From Oceanospirillaceae bacterium (GTDB lineage: Bacteria; Pseudomonadota; Gammaproteobacteria; Pseudomonadales; Balneatricaceae): a DNA stretch of 54,418 bases. Position 1 is the first letter of the stretch; the number at the start of each line of letters is the position of its first letter. Below, one piece after another: positions 26,975-35,816 of this stretch. Below the pieces are notes generated by a model that was not told the origin of the DNA, did no database searches, and was given only the letters and a program-made list of their open reading frames with translations. Both the position numbers and the translations under genes were made by a program. Location of the stretch: assembly GCA_013215445.1 (NCBI GenBank), contig JABSRA010000025.1, positions 1 to 54,418 of the forward strand, given 5' to 3'.

Positions 26975-27745
26975 ATGCAAATAAAACCGACTGTACGGGG
27001 CCTGATAGTGAATAATAATAAGATACTCATTATTGATGACGACGAAAAGATACTGAGTTTTCTCAAGGATTTTTTAAAAGATTTTGAATTTGAAATATTC
27101 ACTTACAAAAACGGGGATGAAATTTTAGAAAAAATAGATTCCCATAAAATTGACTTAGCACTAATAGATCTACGGCTCAATAAAGAAAGTGGTTTAGATA
27201 TTGCAAAAATAATTCAGAAAAACCGTAGCACGCCTATTATTATGATGTCTGCAATTACAGATGATGTAGAAAAAATAGTGGGTTTAGAGTCGGCTATTGA
27301 TGATTTTATAGAAAAACCTTTTAATCCACGCTTATTTGTTGCAAAGATACGCGCGACTCTACGACGCCAACAATCTAATAACAATCATCCAGAAACTGTT
27401 GAAGAGCATGCAACCTCGCCGGCTGATTATTTCTTTGACGATTATAAATTAGACAGTAAAAAATGCACCTTAGCCCATGCTACATCGGGCTATATAGAAA
27501 TGACCAATACTGAATTTAGACTGTTAGAGCTATTTGTCAGTCATCCTAATACCATCTTCCCTCGCGATGCCCTATTAGAAAAACTAGGCCTGGAATCAAC
27601 CACCCTGATGATGCGTAATATCGATGTGTTAGTCCTTAGAGTGAGGCGAAAAATTGAGCTCAATCCCTCCAGACCAAAATATTTACAGACCCGGCGCAAC
27701 AGAGGCTATATTTTTTGCTTAGACAGCAGTGATCATTGTATTTAA
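26975..27745 (+). CDS. OmpR family response regulator
   Basis: 256 residues from the first ATG. The receiver domain has acidic pocket DDD (21-23), phosphoacceptor D65 in ALIDLRL, the switch serine in IIMMSA, and lysine in FIEKPF. A C-terminal winged helix (about 165-250) has the OmpR-type recognition segment MRNIDVLVLRVRRKIE. GTG at 27008 is an attractive alternative start, giving VNNNKILIIDDD with GGGG upstream. It is the likely partner of the kinase encoded next and should act on the divergent importer operon and on itself. Phosphoglycerate regulator PgtA in Salmonella has the same genomic role but is an NtrC-type activator. Confidence 0.85.
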   Translation: MQIKPTVRGLIVNNNKILIIDDDEKILSFLKDFLKDFEFEIFTYKNGDEILEKIDSHKIDLALIDLRLNKESGLDIAKIIQKNRSTPIIMMSAITDDVEKIVGLESAIDDFIEKPFNPRLFVAKIRATLRRQQSNNNHPETVEEHATSPADYFFDDYKLDSKKCTLAHATSGYIEMTNTEFRLLELFVSHPNTIFPRDALLEKLGLESTTLMMRNIDVLVLRVRRKIELNPSRPKYLQTRRNRGYIFCLDSSDHCI

Positions 27746-27746
27746 T

Positions 27747-29723
27747 ATGTTGAAAGTTATATCTCATAAAGCGTTGTTCTTGCTCTTAATCATATCCTTC
27801 ACTGTTTTGTCTTCCGCCATTTTTAAAATGAGTAGTAGCAATCAATCTATTCAAGAGAGTCTATTACTCACCCAAAAAGAAGCACTACAATTACAGCTTA
27901 TCAACCAGCTTAATAAGCTTTCACTCGCCTTAAACTCTCTTAACAAGCAGCGTTCACAATATGTTTTTTTGTTCTCTCAAAAGAAGATAAGTCAAGATTA
28001 CAAAAACATATTAGCCATATTGAAATCCACCCAAAACCCTGAATATTTGCATAACATTCAGGATCTCGAAAATATTATTGCAGAACTGCGTCAGTTCAAA
28101 ACAACCATGAAGTTAAGAAATGACTATCTCTTTCATAAAAAAACCTTGCAGACGATACTCAATAATAATATCGCGCTGGAATCGTTTGGGGAGAAAGTTA
28201 ACATTGCGTGGAAGATGCTTAAGAGTGCACTCAATAGTAATAATCTTATTACCTTAGGCGAATTAAATCGATCTTTTCACTATCACCTATCCACTGTTGA
28301 TAAAAGAGACACGGTTATATTTAGTAAGTTATTCAATATGGGAAATGATCCAAACGGCAGCTTGATAACCGCACGAAATATCATTAGGACCAATATAAAA
28401 CTTGAAGGTCAAATTTATGATATGCAATATTATTCATCAGTGTTAGTGGATGATTTTCAAAAAAATGTGCAGAGTATCAGAGAAAAACGTACCCAAATTA
28501 TTCCATCGTATTTCTTAGATAATACTGCGCTATCTATTATATGCTTTGCTGCATTATCTCTAGGTTTATTCTGTGCTGTTTTTCTTAGGCTGCTAATGCA
28601 TCGCGTAGATTTAGCGCATGCTAATTCGATTTCTGTGCTATCAAAATTTTATAAAAACATAAAAACTGAAAGCATAGACAACATGTTTTATGACAGTGGC
28701 AATTTAGCTAACCACTATAAATTTATTACTGAAACGCTCTATCATTTTTTATTGCGCACTAAGGATATTGCCATCATTGTCGATAACGACAACAGACCGG
28801 TGATTAGTAGCAGTAGTTTTGATGACTATACAAATCATGGTGATAGCAATTTCAGAAACAACAAGCTAGTCCCGTTGAATAAGATTTTTTCTATTAGTGA
28901 TCAACAGTTTATAATTGACAATAATCCCGAGAGTATCATTTTTCCGATTAAATTCATTCATGCATTTGATCAGCTAAATTATAAAATATTATTTTTAGCC
29001 CCCGCACGCAATTCAAATAATTCAGCGATTAAAACCGATCGACTTGATTCCCTTGGCCAAATATCCGGGGAAGTTGCCCATGATATCAATAATATGTTGA
29101 GCGTGATTATTGGCTGTCTGAATATCTTGCGTCAATCAAGTAACTTGGTCACCAAGGAGGATTCACAAGTTATTGATCGGGCATTATTTTCAGCGGATAA
29201 AAGCATCAGCATTATCGACAGATTATTGACATTTGCCTGCTGTCAAAAACTTAGCCCTGAATTAGTTGACGTTAATGATTTAATTGAAGGGCTTTACGAA
29301 GTTATATGTTTTACCAATGATAAAAATATCCTCATAACTTTGGATTTATCTAGAGATGCAAAAATTATTTATATTGATCCCGGACAGTTAGAGGCCTGTA
29401 TCATCAATTTGTGCATTAACTCAATGAATGCTATCGATCATCAGGGAGAGATCATTATAAGAACTTCACTGACTAAGTTTTCTATGAATGATGAGGTGTT
29501 TAAAATATCGATTATCGATAATGGTTCCGGTATCGCCAAAAACATACAACATAGAATATTTGAGCCTTTTTTCACCGGACAGAAAAAGAATCATGGGCAG
29601 GGGCTCGGCTTAAGTATGGTGTATGGTTTTGTTAAGCAAAGTGGCGGCTATATTAATGTAGACAGTGAAGTCGGTGTTGGCACCACTATCTCGCTGTTAT
29701 TTAATTTGGATGATAAGTCATGA
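27747..29723 (+). CDS. Membrane sensor histidine kinase (PgtB-like organisation)
   Basis: About 658 residues. An N-terminal membrane helix, a ~230-residue helical periplasmic domain and a second membrane helix (about 265-288) are followed by a cytoplasmic linker and a kinase core. The phosphoacceptor is H445 in EVAHDINNML; N-box INLCINSMNAI, G1 DNGSGIAKNI and G2 GQGLGLSMVYGF are intact. The H-box and ATPase style resemble NtrB-like kinases. Length and context match PgtB of the Salmonella phosphoglycerate system. ATG at 27747 follows the regulator stop by one base; a GTG six codons earlier overlaps the regulator gene. The 3' end overlaps the binding-protein gene by 4 bp (ATGA), implying tight coupling. 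Confidence 0.85.
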   Translation: MLKVISHKALFLLLIISFTVLSSAIFKMSSSNQSIQESLLLTQKEALQLQLINQLNKLSLALNSLNKQRSQYVFLFSQKKISQDYKNILAILKSTQNPEYLHNIQDLENIIAELRQFKTTMKLRNDYLFHKKTLQTILNNNIALESFGEKVNIAWKMLKSALNSNNLITLGELNRSFHYHLSTVDKRDTVIFSKLFNMGNDPNGSLITARNIIRTNIKLEGQIYDMQYYSSVLVDDFQKNVQSIREKRTQIIPSYFLDNTALSIICFAALSLGLFCAVFLRLLMHRVDLAHANSISVLSKFYKNIKTESIDNMFYDSGNLANHYKFITETLYHFLLRTKDIAIIVDNDNRPVISSSSFDDYTNHGDSNFRNNKLVPLNKIFSISDQQFIIDNNPESIIFPIKFIHAFDQLNYKILFLAPARNSNNSAIKTDRLDSLGQISGEVAHDINNMLSVIIGCLNILRQSSNLVTKEDSQVIDRALFSADKSISIIDRLLTFACCQKLSPELVDVNDLIEGLYEVICFTNDKNILITLDLSRDAKIIYIDPGQLEACIINLCINSMNAIDHQGEIIIRTSLTKFSMNDEVFKISIIDNGSGIAKNIQHRIFEPFFTGQKKNHGQGLGLSMVYGFVKQSGGYINVDSEVGVGTTISLLFNLDDKS

Positions 29724-30730
29724 AGCTAAGCTACTATGGTTTGTTCTTTTTATATTTATCTAATACTACTGTTTATGCAGACCAGCAATCGTTACAAGTG
29801 ATCTGTAGTGCTAAACCCAAGACTTGTCAGTGGTTACAGGACTCTTTCATCGAAAAATATAATATCCCTACCAATATTGTACGCATGAGCTCAGGGGAGG
29901 CACTCAGTATTATCGAGCAAAACAGTGCTAATCCTGATGTCATCTATGATGTCTGGTGGGGAGGTACAGGCGACACGCATTTAAAAGCTATTGGCAATGG
30001 TTTCATGCATAAATTTTCGCCGAAGAATAATAATTTGCTGGGCTGGTCTACCTATTTAAGTGATCTGTCCGATGGTCATACGGTCGGTATTTATGCGGGT
30101 ATGCTGGGCATCATTGCGAATGAAAAAGTATTAGCGGCACAAAATATAGATCTTCCTAGTTGCTGGTCAGATTTAGGTGATCCTAAATATCGCGGTCAAA
30201 TAATTATTGCAAACCCCGCTACATCAGGCACCGCATATACTTTTTTAAGTACTATTTTTCAGATATATGACCCTTTTCAACGCCTACAAATCTTGGCTGA
30301 AATCAAAGAGAATATCTTAAAAACCACCACCAGCGGATACGCTGCACTACTACCCGTAGCCAATGGAGAGGCTGCATTATCTGTGGCTTTTATTCATGAT
30401 GCGCTGTCTTTAGCAAATAAGGATTCACCTCTCACTATTATTATTCCCTGTGAGGGAACGGGCTACGAAATCGGTGCGGCCAGTATTTTAAAAAACACCC
30501 AGCATTTAAAGCAGGCGCAGCAATTTATTGAATATACCCTATTAGCTGAAACCCAAAATAAATTGACCCGGGAGATATCGCTGCAAATTTTTTCCAATGT
30601 TGATGCGGTGATGTCACCCGTATATAAGAACCAAGATAATTTAAATGTTATAAATTACAATTTTAGAATTTATTCCAGTGAGAGAATGCGCAAGAAAATT
30701 CTCGATACATGGGACGAGCTGTCAAATTAG
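29720..30730 (+). CDS. Second periplasmic binding protein, probable sensor subunit (PgtC-like)
   Basis: 336 residues with a signal peptide ending at VYA. It is homologous to the importer's own binding protein: shared PxCWxDLxxPxYxGQI, TSGTAY, PCEGT and EIG blocks, but it keeps the canonical DVWWGGTGD loop and lacks the cysteine-containing insert. Its gene overlaps the kinase gene by 4 bp and is in the same operon, so it most likely presents ligand to the kinase's periplasmic domain, as PgtC is thought to do, rather than feeding the permease. This functional split is inference. Confidence 0.8.
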   Translation: MKLSYYGLFFLYLSNTTVYADQQSLQVICSAKPKTCQWLQDSFIEKYNIPTNIVRMSSGEALSIIEQNSANPDVIYDVWWGGTGDTHLKAIGNGFMHKFSPKNNNLLGWSTYLSDLSDGHTVGIYAGMLGIIANEKVLAAQNIDLPSCWSDLGDPKYRGQIIIANPATSGTAYTFLSTIFQIYDPFQRLQILAEIKENILKTTTSGYAALLPVANGEAALSVAFIHDALSLANKDSPLTIIIPCEGTGYEIGAASILKNTQHLKQAQQFIEYTLLAETQNKLTREISLQIFSNVDAVMSPVYKNQDNLNVINYNFRIYSSERMRKKILDTWDELSN

Positions 30731-30788
30731 CGGTATTTTTATAACCTTAAGGCACGCTGGATTAAACGAGCGGATCCAATGATTTTGA

Positions 30789-30932
30789 TGGCATCCCACT
30801 GTTGATCATCTTGAGAAAATGCCCAGTGATCATGCTTTTTGGTGTACGGTCGGTCTTGCAACGATGTTCTTTACGGGATTGATCTACTCTGCCATAGACA
30901 ACGCTAGCGTTAACAAAGCACTGTCCATCTAA
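30789..30932 (+). pseudogene. Possible remnant of a PAP2-type phosphatase
   Basis: A 47-codon open stretch without a proper start reads KMPSDHAFWCTVGLATMFF, which resembles the central PSxH motif plus membrane helix of PAP2 lipid phosphatases (BcrC/YbjG-type MPSDH). The rest of such a gene (about 200 residues with another catalytic motif) is absent, and the frame is closed upstream by a stop. A 37-residue small membrane protein starting at the internal Met (30819) cannot be excluded. Confidence 0.3.
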
Positions 30933-30946
30933 GCCTGGACCTACTA

Positions 30947-31023
30947 TCAGCAGAACATATGGTCGCCGCCAGACGTATTTTAAAGGCCTGTGCGCTTACT
31001 TATGTCGCCGCTGCACTCGCTTG
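30947..31023 (+). pseudogene. Duplicated 3' fragment of the YugP-type protease gene
   Basis: About 77 bp match 20870-20946 at roughly nine bases in ten, in the same orientation and reading frame, giving AEHMVAARRILKACALTYVA and then a stop. No protease sequence upstream of it is present. It is a partial duplication dropped 10 kb from its source, between the binding-protein gene and the chemotaxis gene. Confidence 0.85.
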
Positions 31024-31129
31024 AAGCAAAGCATGCAACCCAAATTTATTGTCAAGTGGCTTTTAGTTTGCTGATCTAAACTAAGCGCCTGTATCTGCTG
31101 CTTCGTGCCGGCTCCCAGATGATTCATAT

Positions 31130-33319
31130 TTATATTTTAAAGCGTTCCACCAGTTTCTTTAATTGCGATGAAGTATCGTCCAAATTTGCGCTAGCGGTGA
31201 CATTCTTGCTGGCAATGGTATTGGTTTTTTGGGTGTACTCACCTATCTCTTTTAATTTGTCGGCGATATCCTCAACGCTACTAATCCTAGAGTGGGTGGC
31301 GCTCTCTATCTCTTTGTTAACCAGAGAGATATCCACCACTATTTGTGCAGTATTTTCCAGGTCTTTGTAAACTTGTTCCGTGGCTTGCACATTGTCATCA
31401 ACACTACGCATCCCCGCTGCTATGGTAGAGGCTCCTTTTTCAGCATTCGCTTGCAGCTTTTCAATCAGTGCCTGAATTTCAACAGTGGCGCTGCTGGTAT
31501 TTTTCGCCAATTGCCTGACTTCATCTGCAACCACTGCAAAACCTCTACCGTGATCCCCCGCTCTTGCCGCTTCAATGGCAGCATTTAAAGCCAGTAGGTT
31601 AGTCTGTTCAGCGACACCTTGGATAACGTTTATTATACTTCCTATATTTTCACTGTCAGTCTTTAGCAGTTGCATAGAACTTTCAGCGGCACTGATGGTA
31701 GTCGATAATTCAGATATTTTTTCTACCGAAGCATTGATACTCGACATACTAATTTTAACCGATTCTTCCGCTGAACTGGCCTTTTCGACAGCGACCGAAG
31801 TGTTATCTGCAACTAACTTAAACATTTCTGTCAGTTGCTGGGTCTCAATGATTATCTCCGAGGTGATTTTATCTTGCTGAACCAGAGATTCTTGGGTTTG
31901 TATCGAGGTGCTATTCATATTGTGGGCACTGCTAGCTATCTCCTCACCCGCGTCTTTCATGTCGCGGACATTCTCATTTAAACCTAGCACCAACAAATTA
32001 ACATCGTTAATCAATTGCTTTAGTTCTCCCACTGCTCCCCTGTCGCTAATCTGTGTGGTTAAATCGTTGTCACTGATTAACTGTACGCCCGCCACAAAGC
32101 GCGTTAATGGTTTAACTATCCAACGTCTGAGCATAAAAATAATTACTGCACTCAACATTAATGCGATTAAACAGACCACTATGATAATGACAGGGATCAT
32201 CGCCGCATTTTTTTCAGCCTGTAGGGCCCGGTTTTTAGCGATATCTAGACGACCAGATTGATCACCCGAGACCTTGGTTTGCATGGTGAGAATTGACTGG
32301 GAAATATTGAGAGATACTTGAGGAATAACACTTAGGGATTTACCCAACTCTTGTAGGCGCAAGGTTAATAGATCTGCAAAATCCTGATTGGCCCGGTTGG
32401 CTTTTTCAACAATGGCAATAGATTGCTCGATGATGAGATTACCCTGCTGACTAATAACTTTTTGTTGATCAATTTGCGCTTTAGATTGATTGGTAAAGTT
32501 CAGCGCTTTTTCAATCCCTTGTTTAGCGAGACCATTCGCCTGATTAGATATTTTTGCAGCCAGTACCGCTATCTGCTCTCCCTTTTTCAGGACAGTTTCG
32601 GTCGACATTGCGTTCAGCGCAGAGGCAGATAGTTTATTCATTTTTCTAAGGGAACTTCGATACGGACGCAAGCGTTTTTTAATGTCAATCAAGTCACTGC
32701 GCATTTCTTTGGTAATGGTTATTTTATGGATCAATTTGGTCGTTGCTGATAACAAACGAAACAGAGTTTTTATATTAGATTCGGTCTTTTTCAGGGCTTT
32801 TGGATTCGCATTCATTAATTGATAGCTATTAACCAGTAAAAACATGCTTTCGCGATCAATCTGCTGCGCGGTATCAATGAGTTTCTGATAAGGACCGCTA
32901 ATTAATAATAAATTTTGTTCGATTTTTGCGGTAGCGGTATTGATAACCACTAACCCTAGGTTATTTTTGGTCGCTATTTCTGAAAACTGTTGTAAAGCAT
33001 TATCAATCGTTGCACTCACCTGTTGGTTTTCTTGTAATTTTAATTCCAACTTATTTAATTTAAGGTAAGCCTCTTCTGCCGCCGAAAGCTCAGCGACCTG
33101 AGAGGTAAGATTTTCAAGAGTGGAAATGGCCTCGCCCATACCACTTTGCACACTGCTAATTTGCTCGCGTAAAAAGTCTAAATCACTGGATAGTCTAGCG
33201 GTACCAAAATAGGCGATTGCACCAATAATAAATAGAATGATGGCTAGGCTATATACCGCACTCTGAATAAAAAAACCAATAGTCCAATTATTTTTACTGC
33301 CTGCTTTCTGCGCTTGCAT
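31130..33319 (-). CDS. Methyl-accepting chemotaxis protein
   Basis: 729 residues. The N-terminal membrane helix (about 16-36) is followed by a long helical periplasmic sensor of ~340 residues, a second membrane helix (about 380-402), HAMP ([11 protein letters not shown]) and a cytoplasmic signalling domain with the hairpin tip [20 protein letters not shown] and [15 protein letters not shown]. It would report an extracellular or periplasmic stimulus to CheA/CheW, which are not encoded here. ATG at 33319 is preferred to a TTG six codons earlier. The neighbouring two-component locus is not obviously connected. Confidence 0.9.
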   Translation of the reverse strand: MQAQKAGSKNNWTIGFFIQSAVYSLAIILFIIGAIAYFGTARLSSDLDFLREQISSVQSGMGEAISTLENLTSQVAELSAAEEAYLKLNKLELKLQENQQVSATIDNALQQFSEIATKNNLGLVVINTATAKIEQNLLLISGPYQKLIDTAQQIDRESMFLLVNSYQLMNANPKALKKTESNIKTLFRLLSATTKLIHKITITKEMRSDLIDIKKRLRPYRSSLRKMNKLSASALNAMSTETVLKKGEQIAVLAAKISNQANGLAKQGIEKALNFTNQSKAQIDQQKVISQQGNLIIEQSIAIVEKANRANQDFADLLTLRLQELGKSLSVIPQVSLNISQSILTMQTKVSGDQSGRLDIAKNRALQAEKNAAMIPVIIIVVCLIALMLSAVIIFMLRRWIVKPLTRFVAGVQLISDNDLTTQISDRGAVGELKQLINDVNLLVLGLNENVRDMKDAGEEIASSAHNMNSTSIQTQESLVQQDKITSEIIIETQQLTEMFKLVADNTSVAVEKASSAEESVKISMSSINASVEKISELSTTISAAESSMQLLKTDSENIGSIINVIQGVAEQTNLLALNAAIEAARAGDHGRGFAVVADEVRQLAKNTSSATVEIQALIEKLQANAEKGASTIAAGMRSVDDNVQATEQVYKDLENTAQIVVDISLVNKEIESATHSRISSVEDIADKLKEIGEYTQKTNTIASKNVTASANLDDTSSQLKKLVERFKI

Positions 33320-33514
33320 AATTTTAACCCAATCCAATTAACCCGCTATTGATTTACCACTACTTAACTAAGATTAGTGTTTTATTAGGTTTAAAACAAG
33401 CTAGAAAGATATTAAATTAGACACAATCTCAAGGGTTTAGGTTATTTTCTTATCTATTCAGATTAGGTTATAAAATGTAATGCAGTGCTTTACAAAATAT
33501 CTGTTGGTGGCTCC

Positions 33515-33578
33515 CTCTAGCAATCAAGATCCGCTGTCAGGGGCTAGTTCTGCAGAGCCCCACCACGACGCTAGGGAG
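33515..33578. repeat. Nested hairpins after the pump operon
   Basis: CTCCCTCTAGC near 33511 pairs imperfectly with GCTAGGGAG near 33572, enclosing GGGGCT/AGCCCC arms. It lies directly after the stop of the DUF2955 gene (minus strand). A transcription end structure is plausible; no T-tract. Confidence 0.4.
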
Positions 33579-34691
33579 TTACTCACTCTTTCCCTCTGGC
33601 TTCTCATTTAACTCTGATGGCGCTGATTCTTGCTTAAAAGGCCAAAAAGCGTCAAAAATAGCCAGTGAGACTGAGCCATAAATTGCGATGATGAAAAAGA
33701 GTAATAAGCGACTATAAAATGCAGCACTAGCGCCATCTGATGTCTGCCCATCTAACAGGGCCGGTGCCAAGACAATAATCATAGTCAAAAAAGCATATGA
33801 CCACATACTTGCCTTTGGGTGCATGCCTTTTCCGACAAAAATACGTGAGGCAAAAAAGAGACCAGCCAAGGCAATCAACAGCCCATACATCAACAGTGAT
33901 GACCAGATACTCATTATTTGCCAGGCAATTATTGCCGCCAAACCGCCCCAGAGTGTTGACTCAATTTGTAGGCGACCCATTTTTCGACTAATGTCAGCAT
34001 TAGCCTGTTGCCCCATTGAAGCTACTTTCAACATAACGGCAATATACGAGGTACTTGAGCTGCTGAACAAGAAGAAAATAACGATCGGAAGTACCACTAC
34101 CAGCGAGCGTAATGCACTTCTTCTCGCTACCTTTAATGATGGCGAAGGCTTGGGCACTGCCTTGGTTTCTTGAGTCTCCGCTGGTAATTCAGGCAAAAAT
34201 GCAAAGGCGAGCCAAACAAATGAAATACCACAGATAGCGCCCAGTCCCAAGCCACCAATCACACCCAATAAGGCATCTATGCTGACTGAGCCGACGGCAA
34301 TAATCAACGTCAGGCCAATGGTCATAAACACGCCGATGATCTTTGATCCACCGCGAGCTGAATAATAAAAACTACCGAACAATGCCAGTATTACTAATAA
34401 AACCCCCGCCGCACGGGCATGCTCAAGCAATGGTATCAACACCATTGTCCCCGCATAGACTGGAACCAATAGGGCAAACACGAATACCAGACCCATCTTA
34501 AACGAGGGGGCTGGCAATGGTAATCCGAGTATGACTAGCGTAAACACAGGGGCTATAAAGGACATTGGCCAGTTAATAGCTTGTGAAAACAGCAGGGATA
34601 AAGTGACACCCAGCACTAGGCGCAAGATGCGCCGACTAGCGATGTTCTCGGCTATTGCTGATACTGAAATTTTAGCTATCATGATGATCAA
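33579..34691 (-). CDS. DUF2955/FUSC-like inner-membrane pump component
   Basis: 370 residues with two blocks of about five membrane helices separated by a cytoplasmic linker (about 165-190). It matches the DUF2955 group related to FUSC (fusaric acid resistance/AaeB-like) permeases. Together with the adjacent HlyD-type adaptor and NodT-type outer-membrane channel it would form a tripartite efflux pump for aromatic acids or other toxic organics; substrate unproven. It overlaps the adaptor gene by 4 bp (ATGA). Last gene of a five-gene minus-strand operon. Confidence 0.8.
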   Translation of the reverse strand: MIIMIAKISVSAIAENIASRRILRLVLGVTLSLLFSQAINWPMSFIAPVFTLVILGLPLPAPSFKMGLVFVFALLVPVYAGTMVLIPLLEHARAAGVLLVILALFGSFYYSARGGSKIIGVFMTIGLTLIIAVGSVSIDALLGVIGGLGLGAICGISFVWLAFAFLPELPAETQETKAVPKPSPSLKVARRSALRSLVVVLPIVIFFLFSSSSTSYIAVMLKVASMGQQANADISRKMGRLQIESTLWGGLAAIIAWQIMSIWSSLLMYGLLIALAGLFFASRIFVGKGMHPKASMWSYAFLTMIIVLAPALLDGQTSDGASAAFYSRLLLFFIIAIYGSVSLAIFDAFWPFKQESAPSELNEKPEGKSE

Positions 34692-35785
34692 TAGGCATAA
34701 GTAAGCAGACTATTGAGCCAGATTCTCACTTTGGCAAAGAGCACAAACATGCCATTGTCTGCAGTAAAGACCACCACAGTTGCCTGTGATCCTACCCTTA
34801 AATTTGCTCGGGCCGCTGCAATCGGTACTGAAAAATCAATCAGTACCGGATAGCGCTGCGATGTACGCAACCAATCACGATTATTATCGATAGTGGGCAA
34901 GCTACCTAGCGGGGCTGAGTCGATGGCCACACCAAAGCCAATTTCCCGAACAGTACCGACAAAAACCTGCCCTGGAAAAACATCAAATACAATATGCACG
35001 GTATTATCTGGGCGGATATTACCCAGATTATTTTCCGTGAAATCAGCTTGTACCCACACATTATCAACGGCAATAAAGGTCATTTGTGGTGAGCCAGCAT
35101 TGGCATAATTACCCTTATCAACTCGCACATTGGTTACTAGCCCATTTTTCGGAGCGAGGATTTTGGTTTTCTCCAGATCAAGCAGCGCCTGATCGAGTTT
35201 CGACTGCGCCTGTAGGATGTGTGAGTTTTGTTCTCCCGTTTTTCCCAAATCCTGTTTGGCTTTCTCTATATTTGCCTTAGCTGCTGCTACTTGTCCACGT
35301 GCTGCGCTCAACGAAGCTTCCGCTGATTCAACCCGACGCACAGAAATTGCACCTGGGTCTTCTTTGCGGATGCGTTTGAGACGAGCTGCATCTTGTTCCG
35401 AGCGAACTAGATTTGCCTTCGCTGAGATCAACACGGCTTCAACCGCATCGACATTGGCGCCAGAAGCCCCCATAGATTGCCGCGCTGTTTGCAGGTCTGC
35501 CTTGGCAGTCTCAACTGCCAGTTGATAGCGGAGAGGGTCAAGCTGGAATAATACCTGCCCGGCTGTAACGTTCTGGTTATTGCTCACTGCCACCGAGATC
35601 ACCCTACCCGAAACTGCCGATGAAACAGGTATCACCAAAGCATGCACTCGCGCCTGTGAGGTGTAGGGGGTTAATCGATCGGAAATCAAATACCATACGA
35701 GTAACACAATGGCCAAAATTAATATAATGAAGGTCCATGTTCGCACTGGATCTAAGCCTTTGCTACGCTGTTCTGTCTCTTCCAT
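34688..35785 (-). CDS. HlyD/EmrA-type membrane fusion protein
   Basis: 365 residues. One N-terminal membrane helix (about residues 16-36), a biotinyl-lipoyl-like segment (ALVIPVSSAVSGRVISVAVSNNQNVTAGQVLFQLD), a long coiled coil with Ala-rich heptads, and the second lipoyl half with APKNGLVTNV, then a beta-barrel. It links the inner-membrane DUF2955 permease to the outer-membrane channel. The ATG at 35785 has GGGA upstream; a TTG four codons earlier overlaps that site. 31 bp after the NodT-type gene. Confidence 0.9.
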   Translation of the reverse strand: MEETEQRSKGLDPVRTWTFIILILAIVLLVWYLISDRLTPYTSQARVHALVIPVSSAVSGRVISVAVSNNQNVTAGQVLFQLDPLRYQLAVETAKADLQTARQSMGASGANVDAVEAVLISAKANLVRSEQDAARLKRIRKEDPGAISVRRVESAEASLSAARGQVAAAKANIEKAKQDLGKTGEQNSHILQAQSKLDQALLDLEKTKILAPKNGLVTNVRVDKGNYANAGSPQMTFIAVDNVWVQADFTENNLGNIRPDNTVHIVFDVFPGQVFVGTVREIGFGVAIDSAPLGSLPTIDNNRDWLRTSQRYPVLIDFSVPIAAARANLRVGSQATVVVFTADNGMFVLFAKVRIWLNSLLTYAY

Positions 35786-35816
35786 TATTATTCCCAAGTA
35801 TTATCTACTAATGTTC

